Part shown: piece after piece, positions 15,188 through 27,640 of the stretch
Numbering within the stretch: position 1 is the first letter of the stretch
Layout: every line of letters starts with the position of its first letter
From: Osedax fenrisi
Taxonomy: Eukaryota > Annelida > Polychaeta > Sabellida > Siboglinidae
Reading direction: 5' to 3'
Length of the DNA stretch: 64,000 nt
Assembly: GCA_964019155.1 (NCBI GenBank)
Contig: OZ025242.1
Span: 86,332,533 to 86,396,532 of the forward strand
Program-made: the position numbers and the translations under genes
The notes under the pieces: generated by a model
What the model was told of the DNA's origin: nothing
The model's database searches: none
The model's input: the letters and a program-made list of their open reading frames with translations, nothing else

Positions 15188-16064
15188 TAATCTTGGATTA
15201 AATTCCAAACGTACATAAGAAGTATGCATTTATCTTACGCAGGGTGTCACCTAATTCTATATCCATAACTACTGATACTAGTGGGTGTAAATATAAATAT
15301 ATAGATATATATAATTATATAAATCAATCGAAAATATATAATTATATCAAATTAAATATGTAAATATAGTAATACTTATTTTCTATAATATTAAAAAATC
15401 ATATAATTTTATTTATTGTTTAATTTTATTTTGTGTTTTCCTTCACCATTAATAATCTGGTATATTTTCTAAAGTGTATAATTATATCATGTATATATGA
15501 TATTTATATTTTAATAGCACCATAAATTTAAAGCACATATATATATATTTACATATTTAATTTGATATAATTATATATTATTGGTTGTCTATATATATAT
15601 ATATATAATATAATATCAATAGATCTTAAGTATTTTAAACACTTCTTATTTGAATATAGGCATTCGTCTATATCTTGATTCGCATCTAAATTTACCTTAT
15701 TGCCATTTTAAAAATTCGATTCTATAATAAATAGTTGAATCAATAAAAATGTAATTAGAAATAGTACTCGTATCTAAGGATACTACTGGACTCAGAATAT
15801 CAATATTTGCCTTTATATCATACAGGAATGCATAATATTTAAAGCTTTTCATGCATAATTATTATACTTATAACGTGGTATATATTTAGTGAAATCAATG
15901 ATGTATATAGCTACATTTTCTTTAGTTTCACTCGAAGATTGAACATCATTTTAATGCGTTGTTTTATGTATGCATTCGTTATAAAGGTGACCTTGATTTG
16001 AATGTCCTTCAGAAGTATCAGCCTCTCTATGTTCATCTGAATATTGTCTAGCTAAATAATATAT

Positions 16065-16610
16065 TTGATTTGATGATGATTTTATTTAAACACTAATTCA
16101 ATTATAAAAGTTGTATAGTGTGACAATAATATATAAAATAGATAGTTATCGGTCGATGGTTATAAAGTATTTATTGTGAGAAGAAAGTAGTATGTGTATG
16201 CAGTAGTGTAGTCGAGCTAGAATTAAAGTCTGGGTAATAGTTAGTGCGGTGGATGTTGTTATGTAAGGACGTATTTTGTTTATATTGTATAAATGGTGAA
16301 ATGTGGAGGCTTTTAATGTTGATATGTGTTTATCAAAAGTGTATTTGTTATTAATATGGATGCCTAGATATGTTGATGTAGTATAAGGAGGGATTAGGGT
16401 ATGACCTATGTACATATGTGGGAATATTGTTGTGGGAAGGAAATTTGGAGGTGAACAATCTTATCGGGGTTAAGTATTAATAGTTATTGGTGAGCCAGTT
16501 ATTGATAGTAGTGAGACATGATTGAAGGTGAATATTGGATGATTGGTGTCATCGGCGTGAATTTCAATGTCGTCTGCATAAATATTGTATTTGATGGAAG
16601 GATACTAAAA
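16065..16610 (-). pseudogene. Truncated LINE reverse transcriptase fragment in the array (copy 5)
   Basis: Open part 16146-16415, in the monomer that starts at 15184. Counterpart of copy 3 in the second higher-order unit. It shares the stop after WLTNNY and the frameshift. Confidence 0.78.
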
Positions 16611-16914
16611 TATATATAGTTTATATGCTATTGATAGATTGATACTTTATTAAATCAAATACATAGTCGAAATATATAATCGAAATTATAAAGTATAAAT
16701 ATTTGCTAACGATACCATACTTTATAGAAATAAACTGATAATTGTGTAGGTATATAATATATAGTCTATATTTAGTCTATATTTAGACTATATATATCTT
16801 ATATAGCTACACAGTCATCAGATGAACATAAATACTATTGATGTGTATTTTAACATCTATTTCATTTAATATTATGTAATATAGTAATATAGTATAAAGT
16901 ATATATATATATAG

Positions 16915-16955
<41 letters not shown>

Positions 16956-16961
16956 CATATG

Positions 16962-18784
16962 GTTATAATATTGGATTAAATTCCCTCGGTACGCATTATT
17001 AGTATCTGTATATTAGAACGGGTCTTGTTGAGAATACAATATTGACCTTGACCTCATTAACGTTGATATACCACGGCTGTTTGAACCGTATTTTCTATCT
17101 CGAACCTTTTGAAAAAGTATGCATTAATCTTACACAGGGTGTCACCTAATTCTATATACATAACCATTGATGTTAGTGGGTGTAAATATAAATATATATA
17201 TATAATTATATAAATCAACCAATAATATATAATTATATCAAATTAGATATGTAAAATATATATATTAATATATATTTTCTATAATATTAAAAAATCATAT
17301 AATTTTTTTAATATTTTATTATGTGATTTCCTTCACCATTAATAATATGGTATACTTTCTAAAGTGTTTAATTATATCAGGTATATATGATATTTATATT
17401 TTAAAAGAATCATAAATTTAAAACATATATATATATATATATATTTTACATATTTAATTTGATATAATTATATATTATTGGTTGCATATATATATATATA
17501 TATAATATCAATAGATCTTAAGTATTTGTAACACTTCTTATTTGAATATAGGCATTCGTCTATATCTTGATTCGCGTCTGAATGTACCTTATTATGATTT
17601 TAAAAATTCGATAGCATCATCATTTTTGATTTAATAAAAATGTAATTAGAAATAGTACTTTTTTAATTTATGTGTATTTTAATAGTTATTTTTTTTAATA
17701 TTATGTAATATAATATAAATTATATATAGGGGAGGGAAGGGGTAGTGGCCGAGGAGGGAGTTGTGGCCGTTTTAATTAACGCTTAAATGGTGCTTGATAA
17801 GATAAAAAGTTCTATATACAATATTTAGATAATCCAAATATTTATAATATATAGTAAATTTTTTTTTAAAATAATTAATTAATTACTCTTATTTATTATA
17901 TAATTATTTGTTGTCAAATTTTGATAAAAAACATGATTATATATATTTATGCTTACTTATATGTAAGAGTATGTGTATATATAATTAAATCATTGAATCA
18001 AATAATGTGCGTATGCATCATAAATATAATTATTTAATATTACATAATTAAACAAATATAAATCGAATACATTACGATACACCTATCGCATTTTCTGGTA
18101 CTAACGGCCACTACTAGAGCCTTGCCTTATTTTAGTGCTTTTTTAATGCCTAATCAAACGTTTATATTATTAGGATAAACATTTTATATATAAAATATGA
18201 AATCACAGTATTCTAGAACTATATGATTTCTAGTTAATTCAAAAAAACTAGAGCCTAAAATTCAGTATTTATCGATATATTAGAAATCTTCTGAGGCATA
18301 TTCATTATCGGCCACTACCTCTTCCCTCCCCTATATATATTAGAATCAGATAGAGTGTAAATACTCAGGAAAACACAAAAGCAAAGCTTGACTAGGTATT
18401 TTCCCACTCAACTTGATAACATCATTACGAGAAGACAAAAATAAAAAAATATTATAAAATTATAAAATGACAATAACTTATTTTAAAATTTCAAATTTGT
18501 ATATAATTAGATATATAATTTTGTATATACTATTGTATATACTATTAAAGTTATTTAATTTGTAAATGTAATTCGTGTAAATAAAATCGTGCTGAATAAA
18601 TAAGTAAGTATATACTTGAACATTGTTATCAAGAATAGGTCATCATATTCAGTTAAATACAAAATAAAATATAATAAATAATAAAAGTATATATAAATAA
18701 GAAATATATAAATGTATATTAAAAGAAGAAAAATATATAACACAAATGAAATAAATGTATAAAATATGTAAAAATAATATATAC

Positions 18785-18848
<64 letters not shown>

Positions 18849-18857
18849 ATATTCATA
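16962..18857. repeat. B-type monomer carrying a MITE (copy 2)
   Basis: Same organisation as 2543-4379, but with several base differences, including GGGCTAGTGG versus GGGGTAGTGG in the left MITE end. The two B+MITE monomers are therefore older relative to each other than the two 6.3-kb units are. Confidence 0.85.
17729..18331. mobile_element. MITE with GGGGAGGGAAGGGG ends (copy 2)
   Basis: 603 bp. The inverted repeats are better kept here: 22 of 23 terminal bases pair between left and right ends. It lies at the same place in its monomer as copy 1, so the insertion came before the duplication of the B+MITE monomer. Confidence 0.82.
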
Positions 18858-18987
18858 GTTATAATCTTGGATTAAATTCCCTCGGTACGCATTATTAGTA
18901 CCTGTATATTAGAACGGGTCTCGTTGAGAATACAATATTGACCTTGACCTCACTAACGTTGATGTAGCACGGCTGTTTGAACCGTCT

Positions 18988-19056
18988 GTTCCATCTAGGC
19001 ATCGTGTATGACGTAATCGGTGATGTCCTAGTACAGGACATGACCGTATGTATATA

Positions 19057-19096
<40 letters not shown>

Positions 19097-20176
19097 GATG
19101 GATGGATGATTTAGTTAGACACACATACAACAAAGAGAGTTTTCATTTTATTTTAGCAAAACGTGTGTTCATATTAGTGTCCCTATTGTTCATGTCGATG
19201 TCCTTATTGTCTCTACAAGTGTCCTTAATACTGTTCATCGCAATGTTTTTATTATTTATCAGATCGCACCTTTGTTTACGATAATATTCTTATTAAATAT
19301 CAAAATATTTCTATTAATAAACGAAGTGTCATTATTGTTCCTATCAGTCTCTCTATTGTACATCTCAGTGTCTGCAGATACATATCGTAGTAGATGTATT
19401 ATAATGTAATTATAGGTATACTAAGTATACGAATATTATTTATAACCAGTTGAGCTCCAGAGAATTGTTACTCAAGTTATAAACCTCATATACATAACAG
19501 TGCATTTTTTACTATAATATATAATATATACTATATATACACACTATATATATATATCTATGTATATAAATAGAGAGTGATATATATATATATATATATA
19601 TAATTACATGACAATGCATTTCTACTAAACATTTCATAATTAATATCCTATATTCCCTATTGTAATAATTAAATAAGGAACACCGCTAATAAGAAACAAT
19701 AGAAAACCAAAATAGTAATGTTAGTTGATTATATAATATCAATTGTATTATATTAACTATAAGTTATCTAATTTATCATATTTTATATAAATAACTATAT
19801 ATTAAATATCTATTTATATAAAACTAGTTATTTAATTATATAAATTGACAGAACGCTACTGGATAATTAGGAAACTGGACGTATCGGTATTGTACAAGAT
19901 ATTACGCAAGAGTTATGCAATATGGTATTAGATCATCACGTAATGGGTGCGCTGTATTTAAAGTTCCCGCTTAACGTTTGTCGAAAAGAAATGTTCATCT
20001 AAAAAAGCAGTCGGATTATATTAATAAAATTATATTATAACTATTTATTAATATTTTTATGTTTCTATCATAATTTATTATAATATATATATACCATATG
20101 TATTTTATAGATATGATAGCTATTTAATAAATAGTATTGATAATTAAATATTATATATTATTAGTATTTGCAAACT
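18988..20176. other. AT-rich flank of the array, no gene recognised
   Basis: It begins with a hairpin (ATGTCCT/AGGACAT around 19024-19040), then a (TA)n tract. A degenerate T-rich stretch follows (19150-19380) with several GTGTCC-TATTGT phrases that may be a decayed minisatellite. The rest is AT-rich sequence with short (TA)n runs. No splice-bounded exon or transposon motif was found. Confidence 0.6.
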
Positions 20177-20408
20177 GCCTGTGTGATTAAGTTGGCTAAG
20201 GCTTCATGCACACAAACAGTATGTAACAGTTACAACATTATTTAGAAGAATCTTATATAATTTTGTATAAATGATCGGCTCTCGTTAAAACCATGGATGC
20301 CTTTACACTATAGCTGCTTCGAAGGGACATTAATGCCATACGGTTATAAGTGAATACTTCATCTATATTCCTGGATGAGATGAAAATAACAATAACAATA
20401 ATAATATA
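20177..20408 (+). mobile_element. tRNA-derived SINE, degenerate copy
   Basis: The head (GTGTGATTAAGTTGGCTAAG at 20181-20200) resembles a tRNA D-arm and A box, but the T-arm part is deleted. The body carries the blocks GCTTCGAAGGGACATTAATG and GGTTATAAGTGAA...CTTCATCT shared with the copies at 58140 (+) and 36951 (-). It ends in an AACAATAATAAT tail. There is no protein coding capacity. Confidence 0.72.
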
Positions 20409-21049
20409 TTTAATAATCATAATTTATAATACACTATCATTTAAAAAAGCTCCCATTTCTATATATGATATATTATCTATAGCTATGATAAACCTGATAT
20501 GCATTACTGAACCTTGGTCTAGATCATCTGTAAATCCATCATTAAGCATTACTATAATTTACATATTTGCCCATGTTTACACATAATCTAATGGTTGGCG
20601 ATATTTGAATAACGATTATCATATCGATTATATTTTCTACTATATCTTTGCTTAAATAAATTATCAATCAATCATATGTTTATGTGATTCAGTTGACATA
20701 CTTCTATGGTTAAATACTTTGATGTCAGTGATTTCCAATGCGTTAAAGTGATATCTATAGATTATATCGAAGTAATAAGTATACCTTTATATTCAATATA
20801 TTTGTGATATACCGATAATCAAATTATTAATTACTTTAATTACTTTACTAATAATACGATTTATGAATAATCTACATTACTCGGCGATATTAATATAACT
20901 ATATAAGTATCTTTAATATTAAAATGTACTCAACAAATTTAATTAGATCATATTGAATACAATTATTAATTCTTTAGAGACTAGATATAACCTTCCCAGC
21001 TAATTTACACGGACATACACTTACTATTATACTGAATATATAGTATATA
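20409..21049. other. AT-rich intergenic stretch, nothing recognised
   Basis: Low-complexity AT-rich sequence between the SINE copy and the 3' end of the RTE-type LINE. No exon, repeat array or transposon terminus stands out. Confidence 0.6.
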
Positions 21050-22683
21050 TTAATTACTTACTTAATTACTTAGTCACGTGACGATGTCGTCCTATGGAGA
21101 ACACGTGATATTGATGAACATACTGTCCTTCATTCTTCACAATCAGCAGTCTTGCGTAGGAGTTCGCGCAGGGGGATTATACCAGTCCAATATGTCATTC
21201 ATCCGGTTTCTCTTTGGGCGACCTTGGTCTCTCTACTACCTTCAACATAACCTTGCAATGCCATCTTTGCAAGCTAGTTATATTTAAAGATACGCCCAAA
21301 CAAAGTAATTTTACTACGTACCACCATGTCTTTAAGGTTTCCTATTTGCCTTCTTATTTCGGTGGATACGTATATGTTAGTTGTTCTTTGTATTTATGTG
21401 ATATTTATGAGTCATCTATATATGGGCATATATGCTTATATATAAGCTTATAAGCTTTATATTCTAATACGGTATCTTCTTTATAGATTCTTCCATCAAG
21501 ATCCAGGTGTCATACCTATATGATAATTGTATAGTACTAAAGATTTGTATAACTTTAACTTGAGTTTGAATCCACTTTCTCTGGCTTGTCAAATCTTCTC
21601 CATTCTTTCCATTGCTGAAGTTGATGTGGCTAGTCAAATTAGAATATATTTTTTGATCAATACGTTTTCAGTTAATATCCCGCCAACATATTTGAATTTG
21701 TTGACATTATCGAGAAGCTCTCAATATAAAGTAATTTGTAGTTTATATTCATCGTCGTTTATGAGGGTTTTACTCTTCTTATAACTTATTCACATACCGT
21801 ATGCTACAGCACATTTTCTAAAGAGTCTGTTAATGATTCTAGTTCACTTTAGTTTCAGCTAAAGCGTAGATAACATCAGCGAATCGTAGCATGTAAATCG
21901 TCCTCCCACCTATTGATTTCATGGATTGATGATTTTCTAGTGCGTCGTGAATTATTATCTGTCTTACACTTACTGTTATTGCAAAAGGAAGACCAATTTA
22001 ATAGTTCAATTAAATAGAGCTAGCCTTAGAATCATATAGTAATTGTATTATGTTGATAAACTAGACGTGCGACGCAATGTCATCATAGCATGCCATATAT
22101 CATCGTGCTATACTCAATTCTCTACCAACAACTTTGTTAAAGTCGATGCAATTGTGATAGAGTTGACTTTGTTGATCAATATGTTTCTCCGTTAGTAGTC
22201 TACAGTTTATAATTTGTCGGATGGTGCTTCTATTCTTCATAAAGCCTGCCTATTACCAACAACATATCTTCAACCTGGTGGTTAACCGAATCAATATTAT
22301 TCTTAGTAGGATTTTGTTCTAATGACTTATAGGATTAGTTGTGCGATAGTTTTAAAACTTATTGAAGACGCCTTTCTTTGATATAGGTATAATGAAATAG
22401 TCCATGATTTTGGATATTCCTTTGTATTCAGCTTTTTTTTTACAGAGTTGGTATATATCTTAGTTATTGCCGGTCCACCTTCTTTGATAAGTTTGCCTGA
22501 TACATTTTCGATTCCCGATGATTTGTCATTATTCAGAAAATATATTGCCTTTTCAATGTCTGATTTCATTATTTGTAGTGACTGTTCCATCTCAAATGAA
22601 TGCTTGTCATTTTGCAATTTATCGCAATCGTGATTAATTTTAAGTTATAGATATATTTGAAATACTCTGTCCATCTATGCTTT
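21050..22683 (-). pseudogene. RTE-type LINE, reverse transcriptase half (3' part, interrupted)
   Basis: Read on the minus strand, the order is a WTEYFKYIYN segment (22644-22673), then DIEKAIYFLNNDKSSGIENV and LIKEGGPAITKIYTNS (within 22327-22617), the motifs that open an RTE reverse transcriptase. A decayed fingers/palm follows, with FADV in place of the FADD/YADD catalytic box at 21862-21884. After that come an NKFKYVGGILTE segment and a degenerate C-terminus (GRPKRNRMNDILDW), ending near CGTCACGTGACTAAG. Stops and frameshifts occur throughout, so it is dead. The tail is a short TAAGTAATTAAG run. Its 5' half continues at 25712-26953 beyond the inserted LINE. Confidence 0.82.
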
Positions 22684-25331
22684 AACACATCTAATTATAC
22701 TATATACAGAAAGGATAGAGTATCTACTCGTGGTGGTGGGATATTAATTTGTGTTAAATGCTATTTAAACTCTTATGCTCTAACTATTCATAATCCACAT
22801 AATATTGAACTCCTAGCTATAACATTATACAACTATACTATATTTTCTGTTTACAGGCCACCCAATATGTCTTATGATATAACATGGTAGCTATGTAAAA
22901 TACTGTCTAAATATACTGAACTCTCTAATACATTTATTCTAATAGGTGATTTGAATTTCCCTGGTATTAACTGGTATGGTGAATCTCCCATACCTAGTAA
23001 CCCACTTGACAAAATATTCACGGATTTTGCTATATCTACTTCTCTAACCCAGTTTGTAACTAACAATACTAGAAAAGATAATATCCTTGATCTGGTCTTA
23101 TCTAATGATGACTGTATATTTAACCTAAGTATAGATAATCCTTTTAGCTATAATACTTCTACTAGTGATCATTTATCTATAACTGCTAATATTTTCAATA
23201 CAAATGTTATTACAATGAAATCTAAGAATAATAGTAATTGTAATTTTAATTACTCACTATGTAATTTAAATATTGTTAGGCAAACTCTGAATAATTTAAG
23301 TTGGTCTAGTATTCTTAAGGTTGAAGAATCTACTGATGTATTACTAACAACATTTATTGAAATTGTAAAGACACTAATCAATGATAACTCCCCCTATCAA
23401 CTATATGGTCATTTAAATTTCCTAAATTCATCAAAAATCTTGATTCGAAATGTAAGAAATTATATAAAAATAAACATAAACCAAATATTAAAGCTAAATG
23501 GAGACTATATCAAATAAAGTTATCTGAAACCATATCGGATTACATCTATAACATTGAAGCTAGAGCACTGTCTAACAATAAGCTTAAATCATTTTATTCT
23601 TATGTTAATAGACAAATATCTAAAATATAATATACAAATATCTACGCGTAGCAATATGCCTCCTCTAATGTCAAATAATAATAAATTGTTAACCCTAGAT
23701 CGAGATAAAGCTAAATGCTTATTTAAACAGTTTAACTCTGTATTTACTAAGGACAGCTATACATTTATTAGTAATTCATCCATAGTTTCTAATAATGTAT
23801 TTAACACCTTCCCTATAAGCCCCGAGACTGTAAGAAAATATCTTTGCCTCATGCCCAATAAGTATAGTATACCATCAGACGGACTACCAAAGGGTATCCT
23901 AAAATCTTTATCATATGAGCTATATATTCCTCTTTCCTTAATATTCAATCATTCACTAACTAACCAATACTGCCCAAATATGTGGAAACAGAGTATAATT
24001 ACTCCTATATTTAAAAAAGGTGATACATCTTTACCATCGAACTATAGACCTATAAGTATTCTACCCTCCACATTAATTATTTTCGAAAAGATTCTTTGTA
24101 GATACTTGGTTCATTTTCTCAGAGAAAATAGCTACATATCACAATGCCAATATGGATTTCTATCGGGAAAATCAACCACTCTGCAGTTGATCCAATACTA
24201 TAGGAATCTAGCCCGAGTCATGGACAACAACTATACTTTGCATACTACATACATCGACTTCGCAAAGGCATTCGACACAGTATCACATGCTAAGCTATTA
24301 TCTAAGATTGAAGCTCTAGGAATAACTGGTAATGTACTACACTGGATACAATCATATCTTCATAATAGACACCAGTGTGTTAAGGTTGGTATGAATGTAT
24401 CTGATAATATTATGGCAACATCAGGGGTTCCGCAAGGTTCCTGTATAGGACCAATTTTATTTATCTACATAAATGACCTTCCCAATATATTCTCACCTCA
24501 GATCATATGTACCCTTTTTGCTGACGATGCCAAACTTTCTCTTATCCATAAATATGAATTTGAAATGGACTATATGCATAATGCACTAACCAAATTAAAT
24601 GATTGGTCACAATTATCAGGTCTAAATTTAGCAATCCATAACTGCTCTATAATGTCTAGTAAGGGTAATGAAATATCCTCATACTCGATTAACGGTGTTC
24701 AATTAGGCTATTCTAATACGTACACCGATCTAGGTGTAATTATCAATCATAATCTATCTGTTAATGATCATATTGATAATATTATCCGTAAAGCATACAG
24801 AATGATTAATATAATCTTTCGAGTATTTAGATGTAACAAATATGTACCATTGACACTAGCATATATAAGTTATGTAAGACCTTTCCTTGAATACGCTTCC
24901 AGTCTCTGGAATCCATCCATTCCTTTCAGAACAAATGGTAATTCAACCAAACTCGAATTGGTTCAGAGACTATTTACTCGTAAGCTTTTCTTTAGGTGAA
25001 ATTTAGGTTCATTAGAATACCCTGATAGATTACTATTTTTAAAGCTAAAATCACTTTCTTCCCGTAGGCATGTTGCTGATATGGTGCTGACTTACAAAAT
25101 AGTCAATGGTCTCGTTGATGTGAATGTAGATGATTTCTTGTGGACCTACACGAATCATCTTAGGGGCCTTCGGTGAAAATTAAAAGAGATATATCTAAGA
25201 ATAACCGATCACACACCTTCTTCAGCAATCGGGTCTCGGCTACATGGAACAATCTGCCTGCTCATCTAACCGTAATGAAGTCTCTTCCATTATTTAAATC
25301 GGGTGTTTCTGCGATACTGTCTGGTAGTTGA
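22684..25331 (+). pseudogene. LINE ORF2: endonuclease plus reverse transcriptase, several disabling changes
   Basis: This encodes the nicking endonuclease and reverse transcriptase of a LINE. Endonuclease motifs are STRGGGILICV, YRPPN, GDLNFPGINW, LDLVLSND and TSDHLSI (to about 23190). Reverse transcriptase motifs are NYRPISILPS, YGFLSGKSTT, YIDFAKAFDTVSH, SGVPQGSCIGP and LFADDAKLS, with the catalytic FADD at 24517-24528. The C-terminus has WNNLPAHLTVMKSLPLFKSG before the final stop. Breaks seen are a TAG at 22888, a frame change near 23415 that reverts near 23635, a TGA at 24997 and another frame change near 25172. The reverse transcriptase core (23640-24996) is otherwise open, so the copy is fairly young. 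It resembles the CR1/Jockey group, but the clade is not proven. Confidence 0.85.
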
Positions 25332-25688
25332 TGAACATGTTAATCCTACCTTGTACATTTATTTATATATTTTTATTTATTACCTTATTTACTGTTTGTC
25401 CTCGTGTGTTATGTTAGGTCAGTAGGGTTGTGACGGGTGTCGGGGAGTAAGGATGCCAGCGTGGAATCTACTGGTTAAATTTTCCTCCCCACGGCATTGG
25501 AAATGATTCACCCTTTCCTAAAAGCTGAGATCTGTCGCGGCCTTGTTGGCATATCATTAGCATATACGAGCTAAGCAATGGTATATGTAAATCAATAATG
25601 TTAATACTTTTATTTTCTTTCTTACTATTAGTTTTATCTCCTGTTTTATGTCATTTTGAATATCTATTTTCTATATTCAATAAATTAT

Positions 25689-25711
25689 ATTATTATTATT
25701 ATTATTATTAT
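25689..25711 (+). repeat. (TTA)n 3' tail of the LINE
   Basis: Tandem ATT/TTA at the junction between LINE and host RTE sequence, a few bases after an AATAAA motif. Short microsatellite 3' ends are usual for CR1-like LINEs. Confidence 0.75.
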
Positions 25712-26953
25712 CTTTCTATTCTGGAATTATCACTAACAATCCAACCACTATTTTTATATTCGATGATTGTCGTTTTTCGGGATTTAGAATTGTTGAATGA
25801 TTTTAGTGTATTGAATATACTTTTTCTATGTTTTCCCCTTTACAAATCTGTATCAATTGACTTGCACTGTGAGTTTAGACATTCATTATTTGATGCTTTC
25901 ATACTTCTAGGTATCATATTATATATATTTATGTATTCTTCTGCGTTTACTTCACTGTTATATTTAGTTGTCTTAAAGTGTCTTCTTTTGTCGCACATAT
26001 TACTAATATTGTCTATAAAGCCTTGTTATTTCTTAAATCTGTACAATCTCAAGATTCCTTGAGCTGTCGAAGTGATTATCTTAGAAATGTTAATATATCC
26101 TTTATTAGTAGATAGTTCGTCTATGTTAACTGATACCTATTTATTTTCCAACTCCTCATTTTACTGTTTGATGATTTATCCATTTTAACTTTTATATAGA
26201 AATGTACGTATACCAACTAATGGAGATAGAAACTATAGAAATGTCCGTAAAGGTCAAATCGTACTCTACTATTCTTGCTCTACTAAAACTATTAGTATCT
26301 TCCCCTAGATAGGTTATACTTGTAGCTTTACGTATACTTATTTTAAATCTCTGAGGTAATACAATGAAGCAAATTTTATTATTAATCAGACCATTAGGTA
26401 AATTATAAGTAGATATTCGTGATTTCTTTTGTGGATATAATGTATTTGCAAGCATGAGATTTTGATTGGTGAAAAGTACAATAAATCAATTACCTCTTTG
26501 TTTAGATTATCCTAATGCAAATCTGCCTACCACATTTATCTAATTATCATTTGAGTCTCCCATCACCTTGAATAATAATTATATCTTTTTTATATACTTT
26601 TGTCATTGTTACCTCTATTTCCTCATATAATTCTTAAATTATTTCGAATTTGTAGAAACTGGTTAGAGTATACATCAGTATGAATTGTAAATGTATTGGA
26701 TGCTATCCTTAATGAGATGATTCTGCTAGAGACTCCTGCTTAGCTTAGACTAGCTGAAGTAAACTCCCCCTCGCAATAAAATCCTTTTGTTTTTAGTTGA
26801 TGGAATTTTGTCATGTCCAAACTATCTTATAACCTTCATCAGAGTTTTTCAATATTTTTACGGCCAAACCAATAATTGCTATTTAATTCCCTCATTATCA
26901 TGAATATTCCCGAGTCCTCTAAGTGTGCGGACGTACCATGTACCTATGGTCAT
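25712..26953 (-). pseudogene. RTE-type LINE, endonuclease half (5' part, interrupted)
   Basis: Read on the minus strand from a possible start ATG at 26951-26953, it begins MTIGTWYVRTLR, the RTE endonuclease opening. It continues through EEIEVTMTKVYKKDIIIIQGD (a D/N metal-site motif) and LANTLYPQKKSRISTYNLPNG to a linker ending KNSGWIVSDNSRI at the LINE insertion. RTE proteins have exactly this order, and the continuation WTEYFKYIYN is found at 22673. The two halves total about 2.9 kb, close to a complete RTE open reading frame. Many stops and frameshifts are present. Confidence 0.8.
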
Positions 26954-27324
26954 GCCACTTGTTGGCAGTGTAATTATCTTCTGTATCGCCTCCTTTGATA
27001 CCGTTTATGTTAGTATCGTTAATATTTTATATTCTGATGTTATATTTTTAATTATTATATTTAATAAATCCAATCTGAAGGATTTTTTCCATGATCAAAA
27101 TTGATTGTATGCGCGGTCGTTGATAATCTGGGACTCGAACGATCCAACATTATAGAATAAATAGTGTGGTTCAAGTATTCGTTCTGTAGGCTTAATTACG
27201 TATACGTATATCATATATATCATATATGACGGCACCTCCCATCCCCTCTCCAACCGTTAAGTATCAGTCGCTATGCTATCGTTTGTATATCGTAAATACG
27301 CTTGAGATCATACGTATCGTATAC

Positions 27325-27370
<46 letters not shown>

Positions 27371-27640
27371 TCTTAACTTGACCATTGAGATCATACGATC
27401 TTCAAGCGCTCTAGACCGTTGGTTAGCTAGTAACTCCTCCGCTATGGTGCAGGTATTCCCGTTAATTGTCATAAGTTATGACTCATAACTCAATCTCTGA
27501 AGTTATTACCAGGGAGTTGCACGAGGATCCGACAATGAATGTTGAGAGAGAGAGAGAGAGAGAGATGATAAACTAGCTGACTCTTCATGGTTAGAGAATA
27601 CATCATTAGGTTAGGTAGCAAATGTATGCCCAATCCTCCC
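26954..27640. other. Intergenic, with (TA)n and (GA)n microsatellites
   Basis: It follows the RTE 5' end. It contains palindromic TACGTATACGTATAT sequence near 27194, a (TA)22 tract at 27325-27368 and (GA)11 at 27544-27565. No gene recognised. Confidence 0.6.

Larger units (their letters stand above)
22684..25711 (+). mobile_element. CR1/Jockey-like LINE inserted in the RTE element
   Basis: A 5'-truncated non-LTR retrotransposon. It starts inside the endonuclease domain and continues through a full reverse transcriptase and C-terminal region to a stop at 25329-25331. A ~380-bp 3' UTR follows, with AATAAA (25679-25684) and a (TTA)n tail. At both ends the sequence changes abruptly to RTE coding sequence on the opposite strand, which defines the insertion points to within a few bases. 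No clear target-site duplication was found. Confidence 0.85.

Noticed and set aside
25598..26062. 154-codon plus-strand hydrophobic frame
   Set aside because: Starts in the LINE 3' UTR, reads through its (TTA)n tail and continues antisense to the RTE element.
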